From the NCBI RefSeq assembly GCF_030253575.1, contig NC_080559.1, positions 29,042,501-29,106,500 on the forward strand: a DNA stretch of 64,000 nucleotides, given 5' to 3'. The notes beneath the pieces were generated by a model. That model worked only from the letters and a program-made list of their open reading frames with translations, made no database searches and was not told where the DNA came from. The translations under genes and the position numbers were made by a program. Position 1 is the stretch's first letter; the number at the start of each line of letters is the position of its first letter. Below, one piece after another: positions 54,257 to 64,000 of the stretch. The DNA is from Rhododendron vialii (taxonomy: Eukaryota; Streptophyta; Magnoliopsida; Ericales; Ericaceae).

Positions 54257-55093
54257 ATCGATACTCAGTTTCGACCCATATATCTATAATTTGTGAATCA
54301 AATAGCGCGTACAACAGATCATAAGAAAATAAGTAAAACATTCAGAAATTTTACGCACACAACTTTAAAACTCAATTCGGTTGTGTCCAAAACCGTTTCT
54401 ATGTGTCTATCGAACAAACGCGGATGCAATCGTATTTTAAAGTTGTGTGCATAGTAATGTTCTACTAAAACACATCAAGGACAAACCCCAGAGGATAGTA
54501 TCAAACTAAACGATTGGCATATATCGAGAAGAGTGGAAGACTTTCGTATTACCAACCTCTTGAGACTTGGCAAGATAACCGTGTTGTGAGCTTTACATCC
54601 GGGAAAAACAAATCCCCATTAAGCCCATACCTATTTCCTCTTTCATTTTCAGCGTCGAAGCTTCTATCACCATTTTCCAACACTCCAAAATATCTGAAAA
54701 ACTTACCCACAAAAGTCAAGATTCAAAGCTGCCACCTAACACCTTTCTGTACCTTCAAATATTCGTTTCCCTCTCTCTCCTCTCTCTCTCTCTCTCTCTC
54801 CTCGAACACATTCTTCAAAGGAAGGCGTTTCTCTAACTTCCTTCCTTTGCCCACAACTTGCATGTACACACCCGATGTAAGATAGTACTTATATTCCCCA
54901 TCTATAAATAGAGCCCCCCACTTTCCATTAACATCCACAAACAACATTCATCAGCACTGCTACAGAGCAAAAGCCAAAAGAAATATATCTTCTTAGTTAA
55001 AAATCCTTTAAACTCAGCCCTTCTACTTGATTATCTTTCCTCTGTTTCACTCTCTAGATTGCTATGGCAGAGGGGCAGAAATCAGGATATGAC
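53251..55093 (+). repeat. tandem unit 1 of 3 (promoter triplication)
   Basis: The unit of 1843 bp runs from inside the left arm of a fold-back element through the promoter and 5' leader of the LEA_2 gene to its tenth codon. It is followed head-to-tail by units 2 and 3. Apart from the length of a (CT)n tract the three looked identical wherever I compared them, and the encoded open frames (a 71-codon and a longer spurious one) are letter-for-letter the same. Confidence 0.95.
54902..54909 (+). promoter_or_regulatory. TATA box, promoter copy 1
   Basis: CTATAAAT, within TCTATAAATAGAGCC, lies 162 bases before the ATG at 55064. The same box recurs at 56749 and 58592. Confidence 0.7.
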
Positions 55094-55111
55094 ACCATCT
55101 CCTTCATTTAA
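55064..55111 (+). pseudogene. truncated LEA_2 start, 15-codon decoy frame (copy 1)
   Basis: The first ten codons of the LEA_2 gene at 58754 (MAEGQKSGYD) are followed at the duplication joint by TISFI and a stop. If promoter copy 1 is used, the transcript would open with this short frame before reaching the downstream units. Confidence 0.9.
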
Positions 55112-56613
55112 TCCTTGTTTGGCTTGTCCTTCCCACCACACCATATTTGATGATTTTGTGGGGTTCATTTTGGATCCCAAAAAATTATTCAAACGGGAAG
55201 TTGTTCTTAAAATATTTTTTTATGGGTTCATGTAAAAAATTAGTTCAATTCGACATCCGTAAGTGCTTTTTCAGCATCCTTAGAGACCTTACGAATTCTG
55301 AAAAAACTTCACTGATATCATATTGAGCTAATTTTTTTTCGAGGAACCAATGAAAAGTATTTTAAAATTAAGGAACAGTTTGAATCATCTCTGTGGTTCC
55401 CAAAATGGGCCCCAAAATAAATCAATTAATAATCTAAAATTGAGTGTTCAGTTGTTAATCTATGACTTTTTAAGACTTCATAGGGCCCCTAAGAATGTTA
55501 AAAAAGTCCTTACAGATATCGGATTTTGCAATTTTTTTACAAGAATTCATAAAAAAATATTTTAAGAATAATTTACGATTATAATCATTTTTTTTAAACC
55601 TGAAATGGGCCCCACAAAATTATGAAACAACATGCCCATTTATTAATTGATTGAGATCATAGCCGTAAGGGCTTTTTAGATTATTGATTGATTTTTTTGT
55701 GGGGCTCATTTCGGGGACCACAAAGATGATTCAAACTGTTTATTAGTTTAAATTAAGAATACTTTTCATTGGTTCCTCAAAAAAAAATTAGCTCAATTCA
55801 ATATCAGTAAAACTTTTTCAGAATTCGTAAGGCCCTTACCTATGCTGAAAAACTCTTACGGATATCGGACTGAGCTACTTTTTTACACGAACCCATAGAA
55901 CAAAATTTTAAGAATAACTTGTGGTTTGAATCATTTTTTGAAATCCGAAATGGACCCCGCAAAATCATTAAACATGATGTGGTGGGAAGAACAAGCCAAA
56001 CAAGGATTAAATGAATAAGATGGTGTCATTTCTTTTGTGCTTGAAACGGCACAGTTTGAGGCATAGCAGCAAGCTGTTGTCCCTGAGGGGCAGCAGCCCA
56101 TCGATACTCAGTTTCGACCCATATATCTATAATTTGTGAATCAAATAGCGCGTACAACAGATCATAAGAAAATAAGTAAAACATTCAGAAATTTTACGCA
56201 CACAACTTTAAAACTCAATTCGGTTGTGTCCAAAACCGTTTCTATGTGTCTATCGAACAAACGCGGATGCAATCGTATTTTAAAGTTGTGTGCATAGTAA
56301 TGTTCTACTAAAACACATCAAGGACAAACCCCAGAGGATAGTATCAAACTAAACGATTGGCATATATCGAGAAGAGTGGAAGACTTTCGTATTACCAACC
56401 TCTTGAGACTTGGCAAGATAACCGTGTTGTGAGCTTTACATCCGGGAAAAACAAATCCCCATTAAGCCCATACCTATTTCCTCTTTCATTTTCAGCGTCG
56501 AAGCTTCTATCACCATTTTCCAACACTCCAAAATATCTGAAAAACTTACCCACAAAAGTCAAGATTCAAAGCTGCCACCTAACACCTTTCTGTACCTTCA
56601 AATATTCGTTTCC

Positions 56614-56647
<34 letters not shown>

Positions 56648-56940
56648 CTCGAACACATTCTTCAAAGGAAGGCGTTTCTCTAACTTCCTTCCTTTGCCCA
56701 CAACTTGCATGTACACACCCGATGTAAGATAGTACTTATATTCCCCATCTATAAATAGAGCCCCCCACTTTCCATTAACATCCACAAACAACATTCATCA
56801 GCACTGCTACAGAGCAAAAGCCAAAAGAAATATATCTTCTTAGTTAAAAATCCTTTAAACTCAGCCCTTCTACTTGATTATCTTTCCTCTGTTTCACTCT
56901 CTAGATTGCTATGGCAGAGGGGCAGAAATCAGGATATGAC
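55094..56940 (+). repeat. tandem unit 2 of 3
   Basis: This unit is 1847 bp, four more than the others because its (CT)n tract (about 56626-56646) has two more repeats. It includes a fold-back element truncated at its left end (to 56099), the promoter, the leader and ten codons. Confidence 0.95.
56749..56756 (+). promoter_or_regulatory. TATA box, promoter copy 2
   Basis: CTATAAAT at the same offset (162 bases) from the copied ATG at 56911 as in the other two units. Confidence 0.7.
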
Positions 56941-56958
56941 ACCATCTCCTTCATTTAA
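56911..56958 (+). pseudogene. truncated LEA_2 start, 15-codon decoy frame (copy 2)
   Basis: It is identical in sequence to the frame at 55064-55111: ten LEA_2 codons, then TISFI and a stop made by the joint. Confidence 0.9.
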
Positions 56959-58783
56959 TCCTTGTTTGGCTTGTCCTTCCCACCACACCATATTTGATGA
57001 TTTTGTGGGGTTCATTTTGGATCCCAAAAAATTATTCAAACGGGAAGTTGTTCTTAAAATATTTTTTTATGGGTTCATGTAAAAAATTAGTTCAATTCGA
57101 CATCCGTAAGTGCTTTTTCAGCATCCTTAGAGACCTTACGAATTCTGAAAAAACTTCACTGATATCATATTGAGCTAATTTTTTTTCGAGGAACCAATGA
57201 AAAGTATTTTAAAATTAAGGAACAGTTTGAATCATCTCTGTGGTTCCCAAAATGGGCCCCAAAATAAATCAATTAATAATCTAAAATTGAGTGTTCAGTT
57301 GTTAATCTATGACTTTTTAAGACTTCATAGGGCCCCTAAGAATGTTAAAAAAGTCCTTACAGATATCGGATTTTGCAATTTTTTTACAAGAATTCATAAA
57401 AAAATATTTTAAGAATAATTTACGATTATAATCATTTTTTTTAAACCTGAAATGGGCCCCACAAAATTATGAAACAACATGCCCATTTATTAATTGATTG
57501 AGATCATAGCCGTAAGGGCTTTTTAGATTATTGATTGATTTTTTTGTGGGGCTCATTTCGGGGACCACAAAGATGATTCAAACTGTTTATTAGTTTAAAT
57601 TAAGAATACTTTTCATTGGTTCCTCAAAAAAAAATTAGCTCAATTCAATATCAGTAAAACTTTTTCAGAATTCGTAAGGCCCTTACCTATGCTGAAAAAC
57701 TCTTACGGATATCGGACTGAGCTACTTTTTTACACGAACCCATAGAACAAAATTTTAAGAATAACTTGTGGTTTGAATCATTTTTTGAAATCCGAAATGG
57801 ACCCCGCAAAATCATTAAACATGATGTGGTGGGAAGAACAAGCCAAACAAGGATTAAATGAATAAGATGGTGTCATTTCTTTTGTGCTTGAAACGGCACA
57901 GTTTGAGGCATAGCAGCAAGCTGTTGTCCCTGAGGGGCAGCAGCCCATCGATACTCAGTTTCGACCCATATATCTATAATTTGTGAATCAAATAGCGCGT
58001 ACAACAGATCATAAGAAAATAAGTAAAACATTCAGAAATTTTACGCACACAACTTTAAAACTCAATTCGGTTGTGTCCAAAACCGTTTCTATGTGTCTAT
58101 CGAACAAACGCGGATGCAATCGTATTTTAAAGTTGTGTGCATAGTAATGTTCTACTAAAACACATCAAGGACAAACCCCAGAGGATAGTATCAAACTAAA
58201 CGATTGGCATATATCGAGAAGAGTGGAAGACTTTCGTATTACCAACCTCTTGAGACTTGGCAAGATAACCGTGTTGTGAGCTTTACATCCGGGAAAAACA
58301 AATCCCCATTAAGCCCATACCTATTTCCTCTTTCATTTTCAGCGTCGAAGCTTCTATCACCATTTTCCAACACTCCAAAATATCTGAAAAACTTACCCAC
58401 AAAAGTCAAGATTCAAAGCTGCCACCTAACACCTTTCTGTACCTTCAAATATTCGTTTCCCTCTCTCTCCTCTCTCTCTCTCTCTCTCTCCTCGAACACA
58501 TTCTTCAAAGGAAGGCGTTTCTCTAACTTCCTTCCTTTGCCCACAACTTGCATGTACACACCCGATGTAAGATAGTACTTATATTCCCCATCTATAAATA
58601 GAGCCCCCCACTTTCCATTAACATCCACAAACAACATTCATCAGCACTGCTACAGAGCAAAAGCCAAAAGAAATATATCTTCTTAGTTAAAAATCCTTTA
58701 AACTCAGCCCTTCTACTTGATTATCTTTCCTCTGTTTCACTCTCTAGATTGCTATGGCAGAGGGGCAGAAATCAGGATATGAC
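56941..58783 (+). repeat. tandem unit 3 of 3, continuous with the intact gene
   Basis: This 1843-bp unit again begins within the fold-back arm (element to 57946) and ends at codon ten, but here the coding sequence continues (GACGGCCACCCATTGG), so this is the original downstream end of the locus. Confidence 0.95.
58592..58599 (+). promoter_or_regulatory. TATA box of LEA_2 gene B (promoter copy 3)
   Basis: CTATAAAT, 162 bases before the ATG at 58754. A CT-rich tract lies about 100-140 bases further upstream. Confidence 0.7.
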
Positions 58784-59383
58784 GGCCACCCATTGGCACC
58801 CGTCAACGGTTATGCCCGAAGCGACGCGGAGGCAGCGACTACTAATACAGAGGAGCTCCGCCGCCAGAAGCGGAAGAAGTATTTGATATACTTCGCAGCA
58901 TTTGTGGTATTCCAAACTCTTATCATAGTCCTGTTTTCGTTAACTGTGATGAAAGTAAAGACTCCCAAATTCCGGGTCCGCTCTTCTTCTTGGATTAACA
59001 TGGTCGACGTCCAACAAACTTCGTTTACCCTCAACATGAATGCTGAATTCGGGATCAAGAACACCAATTTCGGTCCATACAAGTACGACAGCACCATGGT
59101 CTACTTCCAGTACAACGGTATTCAAGTTGGGAGTGCCGTTATTCCCAAGTCAAAAGCCAATTTCCTATCTACCAAAAAGATCAATGTCCCAGTGGACCTC
59201 TCATCTGCCAATCTATCGGGCAATACTTCGAATTCTGAATATTTGACTCTGACGAGCACGGCCAGATTGAGCGGGAAGGTGGAGCTGATGCTCATCTTCA
59301 AGAAAAAGAAAGCCGTGAACATGGATTGCATCATGGATGTCAATACCAGGACCAGAGAGCTCCTGAATATCGTTTGCAAATGA
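58754..59383 (+). CDS. LEA_2/NHL-type single-pass membrane protein B
   Basis: This 209-residue intronless protein is of the same family as the gene at 46147. The N-terminus (1-41) is hydrophilic and ends in a basic cluster (RRQKRKK), then comes one membrane segment at about 42-64, the motif KVKTPKFRVR at 67-76, and a LEA_2 domain with NTNFGPYKY at 103-111. It is expected to be a type II plasma-membrane protein with the LEA_2 domain outside, in the NDR1/HIN1-like group tied to defence and stress. The full gene is the third of three tandem copies of its own promoter and start; the upstream two are truncated after ten codons. The ATG is preceded by TTGCT and a TATA box 162 bases upstream. A Copia LTR begins 306 bases after the stop. 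Confidence 0.94.
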   Translation: MAEGQKSGYDGHPLAPVNGYARSDAEAATTNTEELRRQKRKKYLIYFAAFVVFQTLIIVLFSLTVMKVKTPKFRVRSSSWINMVDVQQTSFTLNMNAEFGIKNTNFGPYKYDSTMVYFQYNGIQVGSAVIPKSKANFLSTKKINVPVDLSSANLSGNTSNSEYLTLTSTARLSGKVELMLIFKKKKAVNMDCIMDVNTRTRELLNIVCK

Positions 59384-59688
59384 TAGTTTCTTAAGCTGCG
59401 TGCTTTGGAAATTATTTTTTGTCCTTTTAATTTTATAACCATATGTATTTTTGTTTCTCATAATTATATTGGGGACAGTACGTTCGTGTTTGATGTATTA
59501 TAGCGAGGCTGTAGTCCCCCTACTGTGGTAATTTTCTTTGTAATTTTCTTTTGCTTATTGAATGGATTTGTATTGGTAGATTTATCTGTCTTGATTCTCG
59601 ATCTTGAATGCTTCAGAGTTGACTGCTTGTGAAAGGAAGTTTAGGGTTGTATAAATTATCCAAAAAAAAAAAACTTTAGGGTTGTGTT
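59384..59688. other. 3' region of LEA_2 gene B
   Basis: Likely 3' UTR; the stretch near 59555 (TTGCTTATTGAATGGATTTG) is typical of plant 3' ends. It runs to the edge of the Copia LTR at 59689. Confidence 0.5.
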
Positions 59689-60003
59689 TGTTGTAACGAA
59701 CGCTATGAATGCAAGCTAAGAACGAGAAATTGAAAACTAAACAAGAAATCACAAAGACACAAGATATACGTGGTTCCCCAAGATGGGTACGTCCACGGGC
59801 GAGGAGAGAGAGGATTCACTAACCAACGTGAAGAAGAGATACAAAGAGCCGGCTATAATCCGTAACTCTAGAAAGGCCACAATATGAAAGCCCAAAAGAT
59901 AATTTCTAGAAGTACCCCAAAAGCCTTATTTATAATAGGCTACAAAAACGGGAACAACATAATTAACCAATGTGGGACTAAAGAATACAAGGCATTCCTA
60001 ACA
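59689..60003 (-). repeat. 3' LTR of the right-hand Copia element
   Basis: On the minus strand it begins TGTTAGGAATGCC after the purine tract and ends GTTACAACA, a length of 315 bp. The block with GTGGACGTACCCATCTTGG is shared with the LTR at 3491-3842. It lies 306 bases after the stop of LEA_2 gene B. Confidence 0.85.
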
Positions 60004-60069
60004 ATTCTCCACCTTGACTTGAATTCCACTGAACCAAATCACCAAATATAGCTATCCCCTTCTAACCTC

Positions 60070-62721
60070 TCACTCGCCAAATGCCCCCGAGGGGCGATCA
60101 ACTGCAAATACCAAGCAATGCTTGAACTTGGCAACCGGAACCGGTTTAGTCAACATATCTGCTGGGTTATCTGCCGTACCCACTTTCTTCACCTCAACTT
60201 GCTTCTGTGAGATGATATCCCGAACGAAGTGATACCTGACATCGATATGCTTAGTTCTCTCATGATACATCAGATTTTTAGTCAAATGTATAGCACTCTG
60301 CGAATCACAAAATACTGAACTCACACCCTGTGCAAGACCAAGCTCACAAAGCAAACCTCTCATCCACAATGCCTCCTTCACAGCTTCAGCAATGGCCATA
60401 TACTCCGCTTCTGTTGTAGACAGCGCAACTGTAGCCTGTAAAGTAGCTTTCCAACTAATGGCACTTCCGGACAGAGTAAAGACATAACCTGTCAGAGACC
60501 TCCTCTTATCGTGGTCACCGGCAAAATCCGAATCAACATAACCAACAGCATGATCACCAGAATTGACAATCCCAAACAATAGACCAACACCTGCAGTTCC
60601 GCACAAATACCGTAGTATCCATTTCACAGCCTCCCAATGTGCCTTTCCTGGACGCCCCATATAACGACTAACGACACTAACTGCATGTGAAATATCAGGA
60701 CGAGTACATACTATGGCGTACATAAGGCTCCCAACTGCGCACGAATATGGAACCTGAGACATATACTTCTCCTCATCCTCCGACTGTGGTGACAACTCAG
60801 CTGAAAGTCGAAAGTGTGCTGCCAAAGGGGTACTGACTGGCTTCGAGTTCTGCATGGCAAAGCGCTCAAGTACTTTAAGAACATAAGACTTCTGATTCAA
60901 AAATAATTTGCCAGCTACTCGATCTCTGCAAATCTCCATACCCAAAATACGTTTTGCCACACCCAAATCTTTCATCTCAAATTCACCACCTAACTGTTGT
61001 TTCAACCTGTTGATTTCTGACACACTCTTGGCAACAATAAGCATATCATCAACATACAATAGTAGATAAACAAATGAACCATCTGGAAGTTTTCGAAAAT
61101 ATACACAACTGTCATACTCACTCCTAGAATATGACTGGCTTATCATAAAAGTATCAAACCACTTATACCACTGCCTAGGGGATTGTTTGAGACCATACAA
61201 AGACTTACGAAGTAAACAAACGTGATCCTCCTTACCAGAAACAACAAATCCCTCAGGCTGACGCATATAAATCTGTTCCTCAAGCTCGCCATGCAAAAAC
61301 GCAATTTTGACATCAAGTTGCTCTAACTCAAGATCATAACATGCAACAATAGCAAGCAAAGTGCGAATGGAACTATGTTTTACAACTGGTGAAAATACCT
61401 CATTGTAGTCAACACCTTCCTTCTGGCTGTATCCTTTCGCCACTAGCCGAGCTTTAAACCGAGCGTCTTCTACCCCTGGAATACCTGGTTTGCGCTTGAA
61501 GATCCACTTGCATCCAACAATCCTCTTCCCTTTCAGCGGTTCTACTAACTCCCATGTCTGATTCTTCTGAAGAGACTCAATCTCCTCATTCATAGCAACA
61601 AACCACTGTGCAGACTCAGCGCTCAAAATAGCTTCCGTATAGCTTGAAGGCTCCTCATACTCAACTGTTTCAGCAACTGATAAAGCATAGGCCACCATCT
61701 CAGAATAAGCCGAATACCTTTCAGGAGGCCGAATCTCCCTCCTTGGCCTATCTTTAGCAATAGTGCGTGGTTGCTCAACTAATGCATCAACCTCTGTGTC
61801 TGAACTCTTGAACTCCTCTTCAATTGGCTTCTCAATGTGCTTCTTCCCTGAGTCGGAAGATTCACCCAAAAACTCCACCTGCTTTGGAACACTATGTTCT
61901 TGAACTGTATCATCAACCTGCTTAGACCCCTTAATCAGATAATTTTCATCAAAAGTCACATCCCTACTGATCAAAAACTTCAAATCATCAGAGCACCATA
62001 ACCTGTACCCTTTGACACCTGCTGCATAACCCAAGAAAATACACTTCTTGGCCCGTGGCTCCAGTTTACCTTCATTCACATGAGCGTAAGCTGGACACCC
62101 AAAAACACGCAACATAGAATAATCAGCCGGATGACCTGACCATACCTCAAACGGAGTCTTACACTCAATAGCAGTCGACGGAGACCTGTTCACCAAATAG
62201 CATGTTGTGGAAACGACTTCAGCCCAAAATTCTTTGCCCAATCCGGAATTGGACAACATACAACGTGCCTTCTCCAAAAGAGTCATGTTCATTCGTTCAG
62301 CCACACCATTTTGCTGAGGGGTTTTTCTCACAGTGTGATGCCTCACAATGCCCTCATCACTGCAAAATCTATCAAACTCGCCAAGACAAAACTCCATACC
62401 ATTATCAGTTCTCAAACGTTTTATTTTCTTACCAGTCTGATTCTCAATCAAAGTTTTAAACTGTTTGAATGTATTAAAGGCGTCACTCTTATGTTTCAAT
62501 ATATACACCCAAACCTTACGAGAGAAATCATCTATAATACTCATAAAATATCGAAAACCACCTTTAGAAGTTACCTCTGCGGGACCCCAAAGATCCGAGT
62601 GAAAATAATCCACCGTGCCTTTGGTGCGATGAACAGCTGTACTGAATTTTACCCTGCACTGCTTGCCGTAGACACAATGCTCACAGAAATCCAGTTTCTC
62701 AATTTTCTGGCCACATAGCAA
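60070..62721 (-). pseudogene. integrase-reverse transcriptase-RNase H open stretch of the right-hand Copia element
   Basis: This is an open stretch of 883 codons with the integrase core (TPQQNGVAERMNMT block), the Copia reverse transcriptase (KGYSQKEGVDYNEVFSPV, then YVDDM) and RNase H (ALSTTEAEYMA, DSQSAIHLTK). It is the polyprotein remnant of a mobile element, not a host gene; no initiator is implied by its upstream limit. Confidence 0.9.
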
Positions 62722-64000
62722 ACCCTATTTGCTCAAAACTGTCATCCCCCTCTCGCTCATATGCCCAAGGCACATATGCCACAAACGAGTCAAGTCTGAA
62801 TCTGAAACCTTGGATGAAGCAACCGTTGCTGCAGCACCTATAACTGTACTGCCCTGGAGTGTATAGAGGTTACCACGCTTCTGACCCTTCATCAGTACTA
62901 ATGCACCCCTTGAGACTTTCAAAACTCCACCTTCACCGAGGAATTTGCAACCATGAGAATCAAGAGCACCCAGGGATATAAGATTTTTCTTCAAATCCGG
63001 AACATGTCGAACCTCAGATAAAGTCCTAACAATACCGTCATGCATCCTAAGCTGAATCGTTCCTGAACCAACAGTCTTACAGGCCATGTTGTTGCCCATC
63101 AAAACTGTACCACCATTGACCGCCTCATAAGTAGAAAATCACTCTCTATGCGGACACATATGGTATGAACATCCAGAATCTAGAACCCACTCGGTATTAG
63201 AGCGAGAATCGCCCTCTGTAACTGATAACACATTATCTGACTCATCTGAACTTTCAGCAATTCCAGCAATTACTTTACCCCTTTTCTGGTCTTCTTTTTC
63301 CTTCTCCTTGAGTTTTAAACAGTCACTTTTCCAGTGCCCGGGTTTCTTGCAATAATTGCACTTTCCCTTCTTCTTACCTGATGATCTGGATCTTCCCCTA
63401 TTACTCGACTCCACCCTTTCTGTTGTTCTTCCCCTAACAAACAAACCCTCCGCATGTGCATCACCCTCACCTGACACTTTTTTTCCTCAATTCTTTCGAA
63501 TATAGGCTGGCCTTAACATCCTCCATGGATATCGTGTCTTTGCCATACAATAGGGTTGTAACAAAGTGCTCATACGAAAGTGGTAAAGAACATAGCAAAA
63601 TTAGGGCTTGGTCCTCATCCTCAATTTTACTATCAATATTTTTCAGATCCATAATAATACGGTTGAACTCGTCTAAATGATCTTTAACAGGTATACCTTA
63701 TCGCATACGAAACGTATAAAGACGTTGTTTGAGATATAACCTGTTGGTGAGCGACTTCGTCATATATATGCCTTCCAACTTCAGCCAAATTCCTGCTGCT
63801 GAAGTTTCTTCTTCCACCTCGCGAAGAACGTCATCTGCCAGACTCAACTGAATAGAACTCAGAGCTTTGGCATCCGTATCATCCCAATCTTCCTCTTTGA
63901 TTCCAGAACTAGTCTTGCCTAACAAAACCTTGTGCAATCCTTGTTGGGTTAACAAAGCCTTCATCTTTACTCTCCAAAGACTGAAACTGCTGCTCTGCCC

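Larger units (their letters stand above)
59689..64000 (-). mobile_element. Ty1/Copia retrotransposon (TNT1-94/Tork-like), broken, runs off the right edge
   Basis: Read on the minus strand, the element shows gag near 63960-63140 with a CCHC knuckle (CNYCKKPGHWKSDC) near 63375, protease (WVLDSGCSYHMC) near 63150-63200, then integrase, reverse transcriptase (YVDDM near 61050) and RNase H to 60070, a purine-rich tract (AAGGTGGAGAAT), and a 3' LTR at 60003-59689. The reading frame from integrase to RNase H is one long open stretch; elsewhere there are about four breaks. It is in the same lineage as the element at 1-3842 but much better preserved, so it is younger. The 5' LTR is outside the window, so age from LTR divergence and the target duplication cannot be read. 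Confidence 0.95.

Noticed and set aside
53507-57412. Identical 71-codon open frame repeated three times
   Set aside because: It lies inside the fold-back element and repeats only because the unit is triplicated; no domain and no protein-like composition.
54514-58575. Open frame beginning MAYIEKSGRLSYYQ in each tandem unit
   Set aside because: It covers the promoter, leader CT tract and TATA region of the LEA_2 gene and its end differs with CT length, so it is not conserved as protein.
1-64000. CRISPR arrays, rRNA genes or bacterial operons
   Set aside because: None seen. All gene content is plant nuclear, and the direct repeats are MITEs, LTRs, microsatellites or segmental duplications.

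Overview
This is plant nuclear DNA, most likely from a woody eudicot. The basis is intronless UGT88-type glycosyltransferases, a half-size ABCG transporter, two LEA_2/NHL-type membrane proteins, Ty1/Copia retrotransposons with plant-type gag-pol order, an RTE-type LINE tail, a tRNA-type SINE and many MITEs (Tourist-like with TTA target duplications, hAT-like, Mutator-like). No species-specific marker was recognised, so I do not name a genus.

Layout. 1-3842: the 3' part of an old, broken Copia element with its 3' LTR. 3843-6960: MITE-rich DNA, including a ~1.27-kb long-inverted-repeat element with younger MITEs nested in it. 7012-30154: a same-strand cluster of five UGT88-like genes. Three at the left are intact (7012, 10217, 14151), one is a pseudogene with a single nonsense codon in the sugar-donor box (25358), and one is intact (28751). 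A 6.6-kb Copia element with both LTRs (18589-25144) sits inside the cluster; its 3' LTR ends 213 bp before the start codon of the pseudogene. 30155-40843: gene-poor AT-rich DNA with MITEs, an 852-bp hAT-like element carrying ~470 bp of GTGG-rich repeat, a SINE and a LINE remnant. 40844-42613 (minus): an intronless ABCG half-transporter. 43346-53173: more MITEs, a LEA_2/NHL-type gene (46147-46770), and a decayed second copy of its locus near 51.24-52.24 kb. 53251-58783: a near-perfect tandem triplication of ~1.84 kb, carrying the promoter, 5' leader and first ten codons of a second LEA_2/NHL-type gene whose full copy is 58754-59383. 59689-64000 (minus): a third Copia element, running off the right edge and related to the first.

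How it fits together. The UGT cluster is a classic tandem array. The pairs 7012/10217 and 25358/28751 look like successive duplicates. All intact members keep the catalytic His/Asp pair and a PSPG box with Trp22 and terminal Gln, which predicts UDP-glucose use on small phenolic acceptors. A (CT)n tract lies just before the ATG in four of the five. The cluster shows active rearrangement: a 98-bp-period tandem duplication before gene 1, a 103-bp piece of gene 3's own coding sequence dropped into its upstream region, and the Copia insertion beside the pseudogene.

The most unusual structure is the promoter triplication at 53.25-58.78 kb. Three almost identical promoters, each followed by the same start codon, precede one LEA_2 gene; the two upstream copies run into 15-codon decoy frames. 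The junctions carry a 5-bp microhomology, and one breakpoint lies inside the terminal inverted repeat of a fold-back element. It is either a very recent structural variant or an assembly artefact, and reads spanning the junctions would decide.
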